Part shown: in pieces, positions 1-11,800 of the stretch | Numbering within the stretch: the stretch's first letter is position 1 | Layout: each line of letters starts with the position of its first letter | Assembly: GCA_024305405.1 (NCBI GenBank) | Contig: JAKNDB010000068.1 | Location: 8,479,501 to 8,543,500 of the forward strand | Direction of reading: 5' to 3' | Length of the DNA stretch: 64,000 nt | Source of the DNA: Dirofilaria immitis | Lineage: Eukaryota; Nematoda; Chromadorea; Rhabditida; Onchocercidae | Program-made: the position numbers and the translations under genes | Notes under the pieces: model-generated | Database searches by the model: none | Seen by the model: only the letters and a program-made list of their open reading frames with translations | Told to the model about the DNA's origin: nothing

Positions 1-181
1 CAAGTTTCTGTGACAATTTTCCAATAAACTAAAAAAATTAATGATCAACCATATCTGAATAATCGTTCTCTACTCATTTCTCTTCTATAAATAAAAAGTT
101 ATTTGTTTGTTACAAAGCGAAGATATGTATATATATATCCAAAGATTAAAATGGCGAAATTTTGATAGAAAATATCCTTAC

Positions 182-299
182 CCTTAGAAATATGGGTCAT
201 ATCCTCAATGTAATCACTCTCAATCACATTTGTCCAACTCATTCCTTCTTCTTTTTCGCATTCAAATATGATGAATAACCTCGCAAAAGATTCCCTTAG
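182..299 (-). CDS. Candidate internal exon of a gene running off the left edge
   Basis: This is one 118-nt open exon on the minus strand with a good acceptor (CTACAG at 305-300) and a good donor (G|GTAAGG at 182-180), leaving phase 1. It encodes about 39 residues, starting LRESFARLFIIFECEKEEG and ending IEDMTHISK, rich in Glu and Asp rather than the Lys/Asn/Ile bias of random AT-rich frames. The rest of the gene would lie left of the window. I do not recognise it. A chance ORF remains possible. Confidence 0.35.
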
Positions 300-630
300 C
301 TGTAGGAGTAAAGAACCTTTATTACAGTATAAAGCCTAAAGCATACTACTGAAAGAATCGACCTAAACTAATATAAACATTACAATTCGTAAATGAAGAA
401 ACTTTTCAGCTTTGTTTTGAGCATGCGATGGCTTCGACATGCTGCTTCAAGAGAAAAGAACCAGAAAGATAGGGATTTCCTTCTTTTAGTTTCTATAAGA
501 CTTGAATCGAGAGGCTTCTTCGTCGTTTCTATAATTACTAATGCGGTCGACAAGAAAAGTATAATTTACGCATATATTAGTAAACATCGACGGCTATTAT
601 CAAAAATTAAACTGTTTTCCAAATTTTAAT

Positions 631-870
631 AAGAAAATTGCACTACAATTACCAGGAAGAAAAATGAGCATAGATGAATTCCGAGAATACGTGGACAAAA
701 AAAAAAGCCAACAACATATCATAACGGATAATCCTCTACGTCAGCGACACGCCAGTTCCTTACGAATTTATACAACAAACAGTAAAAAAAATGGATAGGT
801 ATGAAACTTCAGTGAATGTTTACTTCTTCTTTTCTCTGATCTCTTACACAGGAAGATTCAACTAGCATGA
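631..870 (+). CDS. Candidate last two exons of an unrecognised gene
   Basis: An open stretch at about 631-797 reads IALQLPGRKMSIDEFREYV and then a Lys/Gln/Arg-rich tail. It ends beside a donor (ATAG|GTATGA), and an acceptor (CTCTTACACAG) stands near 852. Joining the two needs one A fewer in the run before the donor, which would fit the indel pattern seen elsewhere; otherwise the frame stops at 798. The joined tail would end KIQLA. It faces the minus-strand exon at 182-299, so one of the two may be spurious. Function unknown. Confidence 0.22.
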
Positions 871-1008
871 AAGGGAAAAAATCAAAAAGAAGAATATTTT
901 TTTAAAACGAGTATTTTTATTCCTATAAAATAGTACTTATTATAGTCCGTATAAAAAAGCTAAATTTTCAGACTTTTATGAAGTTTTTTTGACTTGTTGT
1001 AATTTGTT

Positions 1009-1434
1009 TCACTTCTTATCTTTTGATCGGACATTTGGCATAGGAGAAAATACTTGCTGATATATACGCTCTTCTAAGTAACTAGCAAATTGATGGAAAC
1101 CTATCAATGAAGAAGTTAGTCTTCCATTCTCTAATCCAAAGACAATTAATTTTAGATTCTCTACTTGTAAATCATTTAATAATTTCACGAAGATTTTAAA
1201 TTCAAACTATTGGTGGTAGAGAAACTACTGACCCAAAATTTTATAACTTCGAAGTGCGAAGTCATTAAAATCAATAAAAGTGATGCTTACAGGACGAATG
1301 AATGATCGATTTTCAATTACATAAAATAACACAGCACGGCCGTAGTCATCAGCTCGCACGAATAATATATTTGTATTTCTATTCAACGCAAACAAATATG
1401 AAAATTCGATGCCGAAAGCCTTACTTAGTCTCAT
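1009..1434 (-). CDS. Small unrecognised two-exon protein
   Basis: Exon 1 (1434-1291) begins at an ATG and encodes MRLSKAFGIEFSYLFALNR and onward to FIRP, where it meets a strong donor (CCT|GTAAGC). Exon 2 (1206-1009) follows a 84-nt intron in the same phase, reads FEFKIFVKLLNDLQ and ends FSPMPNVRSKDKK at a TGA. Total is about 113 residues with no signal peptide or membrane segment. A possible AATAAA lies about 95 bases downstream. Alternating hydrophobic strands and helices suggest a compact globular protein, but I recognise no family. Upstream exons may exist: the open stretch at 1837-2115 on the same strand is a candidate. Confidence 0.45.
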
Positions 1435-1836
1435 AAAATTCAGCGTTGCATAGATGATAGAATATTATTTTCGTACAATTCAGCAAAACAGATGACAAAT
1501 TAAAAAATAAAGGAGGGAAATGATGATAAGATGATATGATATAATTGAAATAAAGCGAAGCAAACAATGCTAAAATAAATCAAGCTGCATGTAAGAAAAG
1601 AAAAAGACAATTTCTAGCAAAATGATCTTAATGAAATTTCATGACCGAGGAGTCAAGAATCCAAGAGATGAATGTTGGAATAGTTCAAATAAATACAGGG
1701 AATCGATCTCGATTGCCTATTTGTCTGCTTTTATATGTTTCCTATGAACCAATGATAATTATGATGATCAACAACAGTAGCAGCAGTGATCGTAAGAATA
1801 ATCCGAAAAATTATTTTTAAACAGGAAAATAAAAAT

Positions 1837-2115
1837 CTATGATAAGATTCTATATAATATCAGTTGACAACGAGATAGAAGTAGTAGCTTGTAAAGCACA
1901 CTGATCACTTCTACGTCAATTTTAGACCATGAAGACAAATAAAATCTCCGTCCAGTAACAATGTGACCAAAGTAAAAGGGAAGAGTCACTGCTGACTGAT
2001 GTATTGCTTTGAGAAACCAGTTTCCATCCAAACCTAGGTTACCTGACGACAAGCAGTATAATCTCGTGATCTTTTTGGCTCCGTTGAAGTTCTCTGGATT
2101 TGCTGAAGGCTAAAC
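1837..2115 (-). CDS. Uncertain open stretch upstream of the small minus-strand gene
   Basis: A minus-strand frame stays open from about 2115 to 1837 and includes FYFGHIVTGRRFYLSSWSK. A CCTTCAG acceptor precedes it. An internal 54-nt segment bounded by CAG|GTAACC and TCAGCAG could be an in-frame intron. All three forward frames of the first 70 bases are open, which weakens the call. It could be an upstream exon of the gene at 1009-1434, or chance. Confidence 0.18.
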
Positions 2116-4253
2116 AAATTGTTCGAATCGATATAGCATATCCGTTGTGTTTAAATCGGAAATAACAAAGGGATACAGTGTTATTTATACATGTCAATTT
2201 GAGCATTCATTTTTAAGAACTACAATTTCCTTCTTTCTCTTTGTTATCTTAAACTCATAAACAGCATACAAAAGCCAAAAAGTCATTCATTGAAATTGGT
2301 AATTGTAGTCGCATAAATTCTCTCAATTAGATCCATATAAAGAATGTTAAATACATCTCTTCTGGTTAATAAAAAATACCAATGTCAATTCAATTTATCT
2401 ATTGGTAATTGTGTAAAAAAGATAGACTGTTACGGTATGAAATAAAACAGTATCATGAATGAATCTAATTTAACAAAGATCATTTCGATGGCAATAAAAC
2501 AATAAACTTTGATGGCAATGAAATTAATCATTTCAACTGTACGATACTTTTCAACAACAATTTGTAATCAAATTGTTGTAAGAGATTGAGTAGTAAACAG
2601 TCAGTACAATATGAAGTAAATTTTGTATACTTCCACTGCATCTTGTCTTATCATCTTTATTATTAATTTAATTTAATAAGTTAAATTACAAATTGTAAAG
2701 AATTGTCAATTGCAATAAAATCGCATAACATTCATTCCTTCCTGTTTACATATAAAAAAGCGCTGCAATAAGCAAAGCAACAGCTTTTACCGATGAAATA
2801 TCATCTTAAGTCCCAAACGAATTAAAACAGCAAAATCGATTAGCATAAGAACTTCAAAATTTATTTAAATGAGGATGAAGGTCAAATAAAGGAGAGAGAG
2901 AGAGAGGGAGAGAAAGGGAAAGGAGAGAGAGAGAAAAAAGCGGATAAGCAATCCAATCCAATAAGCCCTGGAATAATCATTGAATTAACTGAAAAAGTGG
3001 AAAATGGCAGTCTGAGTATTTCGATACAGCTGTAACTAGTAGTGATCGATTTCTTCTACTTCTGGGCCATTTAATATCGTAGGGCTGGTCCTAAGGCCAC
3101 TATAATAGGTTTAGGATTGCCTCCCTATCTCTGTCTGTTCAGTTTTATCTACTGCCGAGAGAGATTCTGGAGTCTATGGATTTCTGCCAGTTAGACGTAA
3201 TTATCGTGTATTACTTCCACAATTTTCGAACACATGTCGACGCGATAATGTAATTTTGGACACAGATGACATCTTTTACTTAAGATTGAATATTCTAAAG
3301 CAGAAAAAAATAAAAAATTGGCACAAACATTGACGAAAAGATCATACAGATCATAGGTCTTATTCCGGTCTTCCCATAAATCCGCAAGCTAAAACGATGA
3401 ACAGCAGATCACAGACCCCCGAATGAATGATTCCTATTTATTTTGAAATTTTTCGAATGAAAACTCTGTATCCTCAGAATCTAATCCAATTACTGTCCTT
3501 ATTAAAACGAATTTAAAATCTCCATCCATGCAGTAGTAAATGATAATTGACTACTTAACAAATCAGCAACTTTTACGCCTGTTCATAATAACCAGGGACA
3601 TCTGAATTTCAAAAAACCAATTTTTCAATAATACATCCATGTATACCATAAGTTCCTTAATGATACGTTTATCGAGTTCATATAAAACAATCACTGTGTT
3701 AAAAATTCCATGCATAAATACAACAAACGCAATCAATAATTCCAGTAATAAGATATATGTTTTAATCTTCCAAACATCTTTATCTCAAATAAGATAGTTT
3801 GAATTGAGATGAAAGACTTATAACTCATTTTACTTTGATGCCATAAAATAATCATCTTTGCCTCAGGTAGGGTTATCCGAATTTATTTCATTATTTCTCA
3901 GTGGAAAAGCAATCTTTTAAATTGAATACTCAGTAGTTCGCGCACATCCAAACCTACATTTTATAAAAAATCTTATACAAAGCAAATAAAACTGATGTAT
4001 TATTGCAGCCTATAACTACTGCGACAAAAAAATCTAGGAAAATTTCGAAAAAATAAAATATAGCATGCTTATGAACGACATTATGTGCACCATATTGAAG
4101 GACATACCGAATGCAAATTACATCTTAACAATAAAAGAGATGAACACTTTGCGAGACAATGAAATGTTAAAATTTCTGTAGGGAAACAACAATTCACTCT
4201 ATATTCATTTCCTATACAATCACAGTTAGCTAGTCATTATTCAGAACATAAGT
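2116..4253. other. Intergenic, mostly featureless AT-rich DNA
   Basis: No supported gene. It contains a purine-rich tract near 2890-2940 and a block at about 3050-3230 with visibly higher GC, described in the findings. The minus-strand neighbour HADHB ends at 4254, so its 3' untranslated region reaches into the right part. Confidence 0.5.
2890..2940 (+). repeat. GA-rich microsatellite
   Basis: A run dominated by GA dinucleotides with short interruptions (GGAGAGAGAGAG, then GAGAGAAAG, then GGAGAGAGAGAG). It is a simple-sequence tract with no coding role evident. Confidence 0.85.
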
Positions 4254-7200
4254 CTATTGCGGATAATTTTCAATCAGCATAGCAACTCCATGTCCACCTG
4301 CAGCGCATGCGGATACAATAGCCAGATGTTCTGCAATAAAAATTAAAGATTTATGCGCTGCAATATACGAAACTAAATTTTGAATTTAATCTCGTGCAGT
4401 GACTCATTTTCTTTCGGATCATCCATGTAACTTTTTCCCTAAACTCGAATAGATTTTATTTCGAAGTTTTGTAACTAATATTCAATAATAAAGATTTCTT
4501 GAAAAAGATTGTATACAACTAAATTAAATTTCTGACTAAGTTTTATGTAGTTAATTTCTATAACTTGCAATTTCTTCAAATTCAGTTTTAAAAAGAATAA
4601 AAATTATGCTTTGTTCGTGTCGCAGTCGATTTGCTGCATGAGACACTAATCGTACTCCTGTTGCACCAAATGGGTGTCCAAGTGAAAGACTACCGCCCCA
4701 GGTATTCAATTTCTCCTCTGGTATACGTCCATATTTTGTGGATCGTTTCAACATTTGCTGCAAAATTCTCTTAATAGGATAGAACAGAAAATAAGAACAC
4801 TTAAACAAATTACGGAAGAATTTTAGAATTAAGTTTGAGAAATTAAGTGATGGAAATAATACCTTGCAAAAGTAATCTGAATCCATAGCATTTAAATTAG
4901 CTAGGATTTGTCCAGCAAAAGCTTCATGAATCTCGAAAACGTCGATATCTTTTAATGCAAGTCCAACCTAAATCCGAATTATGAACATACGAGAAAGATC
5001 GAAATTCAATCAATTATAACAAAAGTTCAAAGAGTTAAAACTAAAACTTCCACCTTATCAATTAGCTTCGGAATTGCATAGGCTGGTGAGAGAAGAAGTT
5101 GGTCAGTTGGGTCTTGTGCTACGTAAAGGAAATCTCTCAGGTAGACCTTTGGTTTGTAACCTTTCTTTAGCGCATAATCTTCCGTCATTATCAGTGAAGC
5201 AGATGCACCATCTGTGAGGAAGGAAGAATTGCCTACAAATTTATTACATGAAGTTAAAAATGTAACAACTGGTATTGATTGTTTTGCTCGTTGACAAGTT
5301 ACAGTTTTCTTTAAATTTTCGGCCATCAAAATAATATGACCTATAAAATCTATGGCAGAAACAGAAAAAAAAGTGCAGTCTATATCTTAACTGCTGTTTC
5401 GCACCTTCTATCCATGCCACTATATTAATTAAATTAGCAATTCATCAAATTTCAGAATTTTATTAAGAATAATGCATTTGTTAAAAATATAACGCTAGAA
5501 AGACAATGAATTATGTAATCAATATAATAAGAAGAAATTATGAAAAAATGGATTGCATCATATGAAGATCATTAATCCAAGAAGCAAGTTTCTGGTCTAA
5601 ATCATGTTTTCCTCCGTTATAGATTAATCCGATCTGTATCACTCCATTAAAAAGCGTAGAGCATAAGGAATTTTCATCTTTCATCAATTGATTTCTATAT
5701 CTTTCTATTTTGGAGTTTTCTATATTTATTAGCAAACCAACCAGGAGTAACTGTTCCATGAGATTTTACGAAAGATGGCTTCAGCTGTGATAATTTTTCC
5801 ATTGACGAAATACGGATACCATTATCTTTTCGAACAACTGTCGGCTTGCTACCAGATACAAAAACTGGTATAACATCAGAGAGAAGGTTCTCCTTCACAG
5901 CGCGATCAGCAAGCACATGTGAACGCATGGCAAATTCATCTTGCTCACTGAAATTCTGGATGAAAATTAGATAAATATCTTCACATATTTTGAAGTCTAT
6001 CCTAACGAAACAAAAGTATAGAAAAAATTAATTACCACATTCATCTCAGTACTTGATAAGAAATTTAACTGAAATGCTTTATTCAAGTATCATTTTATTT
6101 TATTTCAGATACTCATCCCACATTTCTTATCGACCATTTGATGCCTAGTACTTCGCCATCAAAAATGAGAATTTGCCTGTCAATTTCACCTATTTATTTA
6201 AATTATCCAAACTAAAATACAATTATCAACCGTCTAGACACGCCAAATGCGGCCGCCAGTCGATCACCACTATGGCCCATTGCTTCACCAGTTGTAAATT
6301 CAGCAACAGTTGGTAATTCAGGAGAAAAGAAATTCACTACAATTTTTTTATTGCTGTCAATTTGTCAGAAAGCTTTTCGCTTTATCTAAAGAAAGCATTG
6401 CTGAGCGCGCCTGAAAAGCAAGTAAAATTCCATTAAAAAAGATTTTCCTGAGACGATTTCATTGAAATAAGACCTAAAATTTGCCTTGAAAATGACTAAT
6501 CTTTGGACCAAACAAACAGATTCATAAATAATAAAAATTATGAGCAACAAGAATAAGTTAAGAAAGCACACTTTCCGGTTATATCGGATTGGAACATCAG
6601 AGAGTAATTCAACGCCACCAGCAATACCTGCATTACAGTAACCTGTTGCAATCATGTTCATGATATCGGTTATTGCAACATTTGATGAAATGCAAGCCAA
6701 TGTAACCGTGTGCGCTGGTACCTAAATTTATCCAAAAATCACTGTGAAGCTGAAGTGAAGACAATAAAAACGTAGTAATAATGTCAGGATAACTTTATTT
6801 TTCTGCAGAAAAAATAAAAGCCATAAAAACAATTAAAAAGAAATAATGGATAAAAAGAGTGGATGGAGAATTTTAAAATTTTAAAACTATCTCAATACTT
6901 CCTGTTATACACTCAACGTAGTATGAAATTCTCATGAACAATACCTTTTTGGAAAATCCAGCCATTAAGGCAGCCTCTCGTGCCACATTACTAGTTTTAT
7001 ATTCTTGTATCACAGTACCACAAACAATATGCCCCACTTCTTCTATATTTATTTTCGTCCGATCCATTAATGCTGCAATCAGTGAAGACTTTTTTTGAAA
7101 TTCAAGATGGTTTTGAATTGAGAAAAATGCCTTTACTTATTAGCATGTATATCTATTTTATCACCGAACTACTATCGAATATTTCTTTTGAAGAGTACAC

Positions 7201-7560
7201 AACAAACAAGTAGCTTTTTGATTTTTATTTTGAGTTCTCCCAAACTCTAAACATTTCCTAAATTTCGACAATGGCTTTCCATTTGACTTTGAAACTGTTG
7301 ATACGAAACTAATGAAAGAAAACAATACCTAGAAAAGCAGCCCGCTGCAAATCTATAGCCATCATGTTTTTGAACATTGTCCTTGATTGTAGAAATGGCG
7401 TACGTACTGCATCTACGAGAACAATATTCGGTCGATCGGATTTGGAAAAGGTTTTCCCACATGTTGCTGGTGATGTAGAGCTCGAGAAATATGATATCGT
7501 GTAAAGCGACCCAAATCGATATATACTACCAGGAATTATGAATAACAAACAGCGAGACAT
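4254..7560 (-). CDS. HADHB: Mitochondrial trifunctional protein beta subunit (3-ketoacyl-CoA thiolase)
   Basis: This thiolase splits 3-ketoacyl-CoA with CoA in the last step of long-chain fatty-acid beta-oxidation; in animals it pairs with the alpha subunit on the inner mitochondrial membrane. Nine exons join in phase: 7560-7329, 7072-6945, 6721-6572, 6410-6231, 5947-5742, 5232-5054, 4967-4863, 4757-4610, 4330-4254. They give about 468 residues, close to human HADHB (474). Visible signatures are [24 protein letters not shown], the nucleophile Cys in [18 protein letters not shown], the active-site His in GHPFGATG and the second Cys in SACAAGG. The first 45 residues look like a mitochondrial presequence. 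The exon at 6410-6231 needs two single-base insertions (runs 6369-6371 and 6343-6349) to stay in frame. The intron after 4610 begins GC instead of GT. Both are treated in the findings. Confidence 0.95.
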
Positions 7561-7599
7561 CTGCTCAAATTCTTAATGACACGCGTGCAACACTCAATA

Positions 7600-7625
7600 A
7601 GAAAAAATACCTGAAAAATTTTCAG
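7600..7625 (-). promoter_or_regulatory. Candidate trans-splice acceptor upstream of HADHB
   Basis: On the minus strand an AAAATTTTTCAG acceptor ends at 7611, 50 bases before the HADHB ATG, with no matching upstream exon visible. In nematodes such an outron acceptor is where a spliced leader is joined. A cis-spliced 5' UTR exon is the alternative. Confidence 0.35.
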
Positions 7626-8879
7626 ACAATAAAACTGAATGTGTCGCTTACCACTTGCTCACCTCTTCGCCGATATACATCAATTTATTGTTGTATCAGA
7701 ATGGACCACTCACATTAAGAATCATTATTTCTTATTTCTGCTGTTAATTTATAACTAAATTAAATAATCTTACACACAAACACCTAAATAATATATATAA
7801 AAAAGACCTCTATTACTGGCTAACTCACAATATTATTAAACGTGAAGTTCCACATGCTCATCGATACGGAAAATTTGGATCCCTCACATAGAAACGCGCA
7901 GGATAACGTTTAAAGTTTAAAAAATAAATGAAAATCTATTTAAACTAAAATTCAAACACTTGTGATATAAATATACTTTGGACTTTGTACCGCAAAAAGA
8001 ACTTCGACCGAATGTTTAACATGAAATGACCCAATCTAATTTGAATTAAGAGAAGCATACTTATTCACTGTTATATTTGACTTTTGAAACTTGAAAACGA
8101 TTTCGAATCATCTAAATTTCAAATTAAAATTGAAGTCGGAACCCTACAATATATAGGGAATTAATCCCGGCTATAAATACTCAGAAATTTGCTTAGGACA
8201 GAATTTCTTACGGGATAAGCAAACTGGTAAAACGAAAAGAATTACAAACATGAGACTTATCTCATTAGATAAATAATCTGTAACCATAATTTTTCTCAAT
8301 GTTAAAATTCACTGAAAATTACTGTAACTGCTTCACTTCAATTGTATATTAGACATATTTCACAAACAGTTTCAATAATTTCAAACAAATCTCAAAATTT
8401 CCATTTGTTTGTTCTTTCTCTTTAGTTTAAATTCCTTTACCATCCTTCTCACTAATTTTTTTTTAATTTGGAAGCAGTAAATACTTCAAATCTCCCAAGC
8501 AACCAATTATTGTGCTTCATATATAATGAAACGTCATTTTTGACCTTGATAGAACAGTTCTAAATTTTAGGGAAAACGATAAGCATAGTTATTCAGTGCG
8601 ATGTGATGGTGAGAAAGCTTTGAATCTTTACACTGTTGCATTATAATAAATGCTTTTTAGTAACGTCATCGATCGAAAAAAGATACTGTTTTTGTTAACA
8701 CTATGGTTAAGGCAGTCGTGAGATAATTATATAAGTTTATCATATTTAGATTTTGACTTCTCCATAATTTCATTATTGACAAACCAAAATTTTCATTAAA
8801 CACTCGTTTTATGTTGAAGCAATAGACAGTTCTTCAATAACAAACAAATTTCGAAAGAATTCCGATATTACAGCTTTTT
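7626..8879. other. Spacer between CDC16 and HADHB
   Basis: About 1.25 kb of AT-rich DNA between two same-strand genes. I see no convincing coding exon. It must contain the CDC16 3' UTR and any promoter or outron of HADHB. Confidence 0.5.
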
Positions 8880-11800
8880 CTAAGTCATTTCAACATCCTC
8901 GGGACTAATATCATGTGTAGGGAAGGCTTTTAACCGCTGATCCAACATCTTTCTGAAAAAAATAAATAGGAAAGCAAGTAGAGACACGCGAAAATTTACT
9001 TAAATTTCCAATTGAAATCCAAAGATTTACACTCAAAATTTGAAAGAGACTTTAAAATGTCTAAGACCATCTTATCTGATAAACCATTTCCAATGCCTTA
9101 TAAGCAAAATAAATAAGAATATGAGAGCGCGTTTCACAATTGACTTTCTTTACTACATTATTCTTAAAGTAAATGTGCTGTGGCATGGACCAAATAATAA
9201 GAACGTAACTTGATAAGATAATGAAAAAAATGTGGATGATATGCGAACCTTTCACACTCTTCTTTAGAGCTATATTTTGTACGCTTCTTCCTCAGAATTT
9301 CAAATGCCTTTTGCTGAGCTTGCTTTTCGAAAGAATCCCCTTCTAGATCAGCTTTCGTCACTAGGAATTTTTCAAATGACTGAAAAATTGTAAATATAAA
9401 CATCATGCAATGAGTGAGAAATAAAAACCATAAATTCTCCAAAAAAACTTTTTTTTTTTTTAAAAACAAACTCCGGTCATAAGAGTTGGGATTCTAACGT
9501 GCGATGCTAAAAAGTTAGCATGTGTCCCCAAAAAATGCATGAGTTGATGAAGTCCTTGCTCCAATACCTGAAAATTATATGAATATTAAGAATCAAAAGA
9601 TTTTGCATAATTAGAGTTAGTTTAAACAATAAATTCCTGACGAAAACTGGAAAAAAGTCGAGTAATCTAAAACATGAACATTCGAATAGTATATAGATTA
9701 AATGATTCAAGCATTATAACTTTTTTGGAATAAAGATTGATCACCATGTCTAACTTTGCATCCGATCTAGTACCAAAAATCTGCGAGCACTGAATGATTT
9801 ATGCTATAATCAATCAGTCTTCCAGTTACAAAAAATTGAAGCCAATTTGATTTAATCATCAATCTGATTTCTTTAAAAATATAGAGCAACATTTTACACT
9901 AACATTTTACACTAAGCAACATTTTACAAACTAACATTTTACACCAAGGTAAAATTAAGATAATATGACAATGTTTGATTAAGTCCGGAAAAGTGGATTA
10001 TGCAATTTAACCCTAAATGTAAAGGGATTGCAAGAAATAATAATGATAAATGAGCGAAAAAGAAAGCAGCTTCAAAAGTAAGATAAAACAAGATGTGAAT
10101 TTTAAAAACTACCAGTTGAGCATTCGGATACTCTGTATTAGAATAGTGAATTTATAATACCTTATTATGTGGATCCACATTAAGTGACTTATGAAAGTAA
10201 TGAACAGATCGCTCAATGTCTCCAGCGCGGCCTGCTGCTATTGCTAGTCCAGCATTTGGACCTAGTTTCCTTGGACACATTAGAAGTGCTTTCCTAAATT
10301 AAAATATATTATTATACATTGTGATATTAACATTAGTGAAACGGTGCAAATAATGATTTTGAAAGTGAAAAATTTACTCAACAGAATTATCAAAAAAAAA
10401 TTTGATGATTAAAATTAATTCGAAAATTAATTTGGTATGATTCAGCAAAGTAAATGATGAACAAAGATCGGAAAGAGAATGCACATTTTACACAACTTAC
10501 TGATGAAACTTGATGGCTTCATCATAAGATCCGAGTTTGCATTTCACATGTCCCAGATTATTTACCAGTGGTTCCCAAAATTCGCTCAATGGCCGATTTA
10601 GCAAATCATATGTACGAGTATATTCATCCGTCTCGTTGTATGCCAAAAGCAGAGCTCTGGTGAAAAAGTTTCAGCATCTAAAATGGATTTGATACCTGTG
10701 TGAACTGCTCCATTTAACATGTAAACAATATTTTAAGGTTTATATATAGTAGAAATTGTTTACTTTATTAAACTTGAAACACAGCGTAGTATTTTTTTCG
10801 CTGTTTTAAAACTTCTAACATAATATATTCCACTATGTTTTCGACACTATTAGTCATTCCACAAATTCAATATTGCGAGAAGCTCAAGTTTATGCAACAA
10901 TTCAAGCATGATGCATGATATAAGAATGTTAATCGCCTTAAAGTTTTAGCTAGGTTTATTAATACAGAGGTAATAAGGAATATAGCAAATGTATAGCTTG
11001 GAAAAAAGGCAGAGCAAGTGGCCTGATATTCTGTTTATTTAAAATGTAAAATTTTTTGCAACAACAGTGCGATATAACTATTAATCACGACCTGTAACTA
11101 AAAATTAAGCTGTTAAGAATCTCAAAGAATAAACATTTTTTAAAATTCAATTGTTCTAGAACTATAAAGATTGGAAACATACTTTTCCACTCTTTTTCAT
11201 GTAGCAAATGCAACCTTGCTCATGTAATACAAGCGCATTATCACCGGCTATTTCAGCTGCATCCTTCAAAAAATCTTGCGCTAATTTTGTATTATTTGCA
11301 TAAGCATATTCGAGTCCTATGTACAACAACGGTTCGAAACTACCTTCCAGCACTCGTGATGCCTAAACGTGAAGATTTTTTGGATTTCCGGTTATTCATT
11401 TCACCCAATGAATTTTGATTCCTAATAAGAGATTTAATTATAGGTTAAAAAGGGCTCGGTATGATGATATGAAGCTAAAAAGTTAGATGAAACAAAATAT
11501 TTAAATGCACTGATGATATTAATTTTTATGTAATAATTTTATTTATAATGGAAAAAGAAATAATATGAAAAGACCGTAAAAAATGAGGAAATCAAAATAC
11601 GAAATAACGATTTAAACTTAATTATATATTCTTCGATTACTTCGGAATCTATTTCTAACAACTTACTCTCAAATAGCAATTCATTGCTTGTTCATGCTCT
11701 GATTCTGCAGTAAGCGCATGCCCAAATGCTAACCAACCCTCACCGAACGCACAGTTCATCGATGTACATTTATCTGCAGTAGTTGGTCTTACAAGAATTT

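Noticed and set aside
6231..6410. HADHB as a pseudogene because of two frameshifts in this exon
   Set aside because: All catalytic residues and splice sites are intact, and similar one-base run losses occur in other essential genes here, so sequencing error is more likely.
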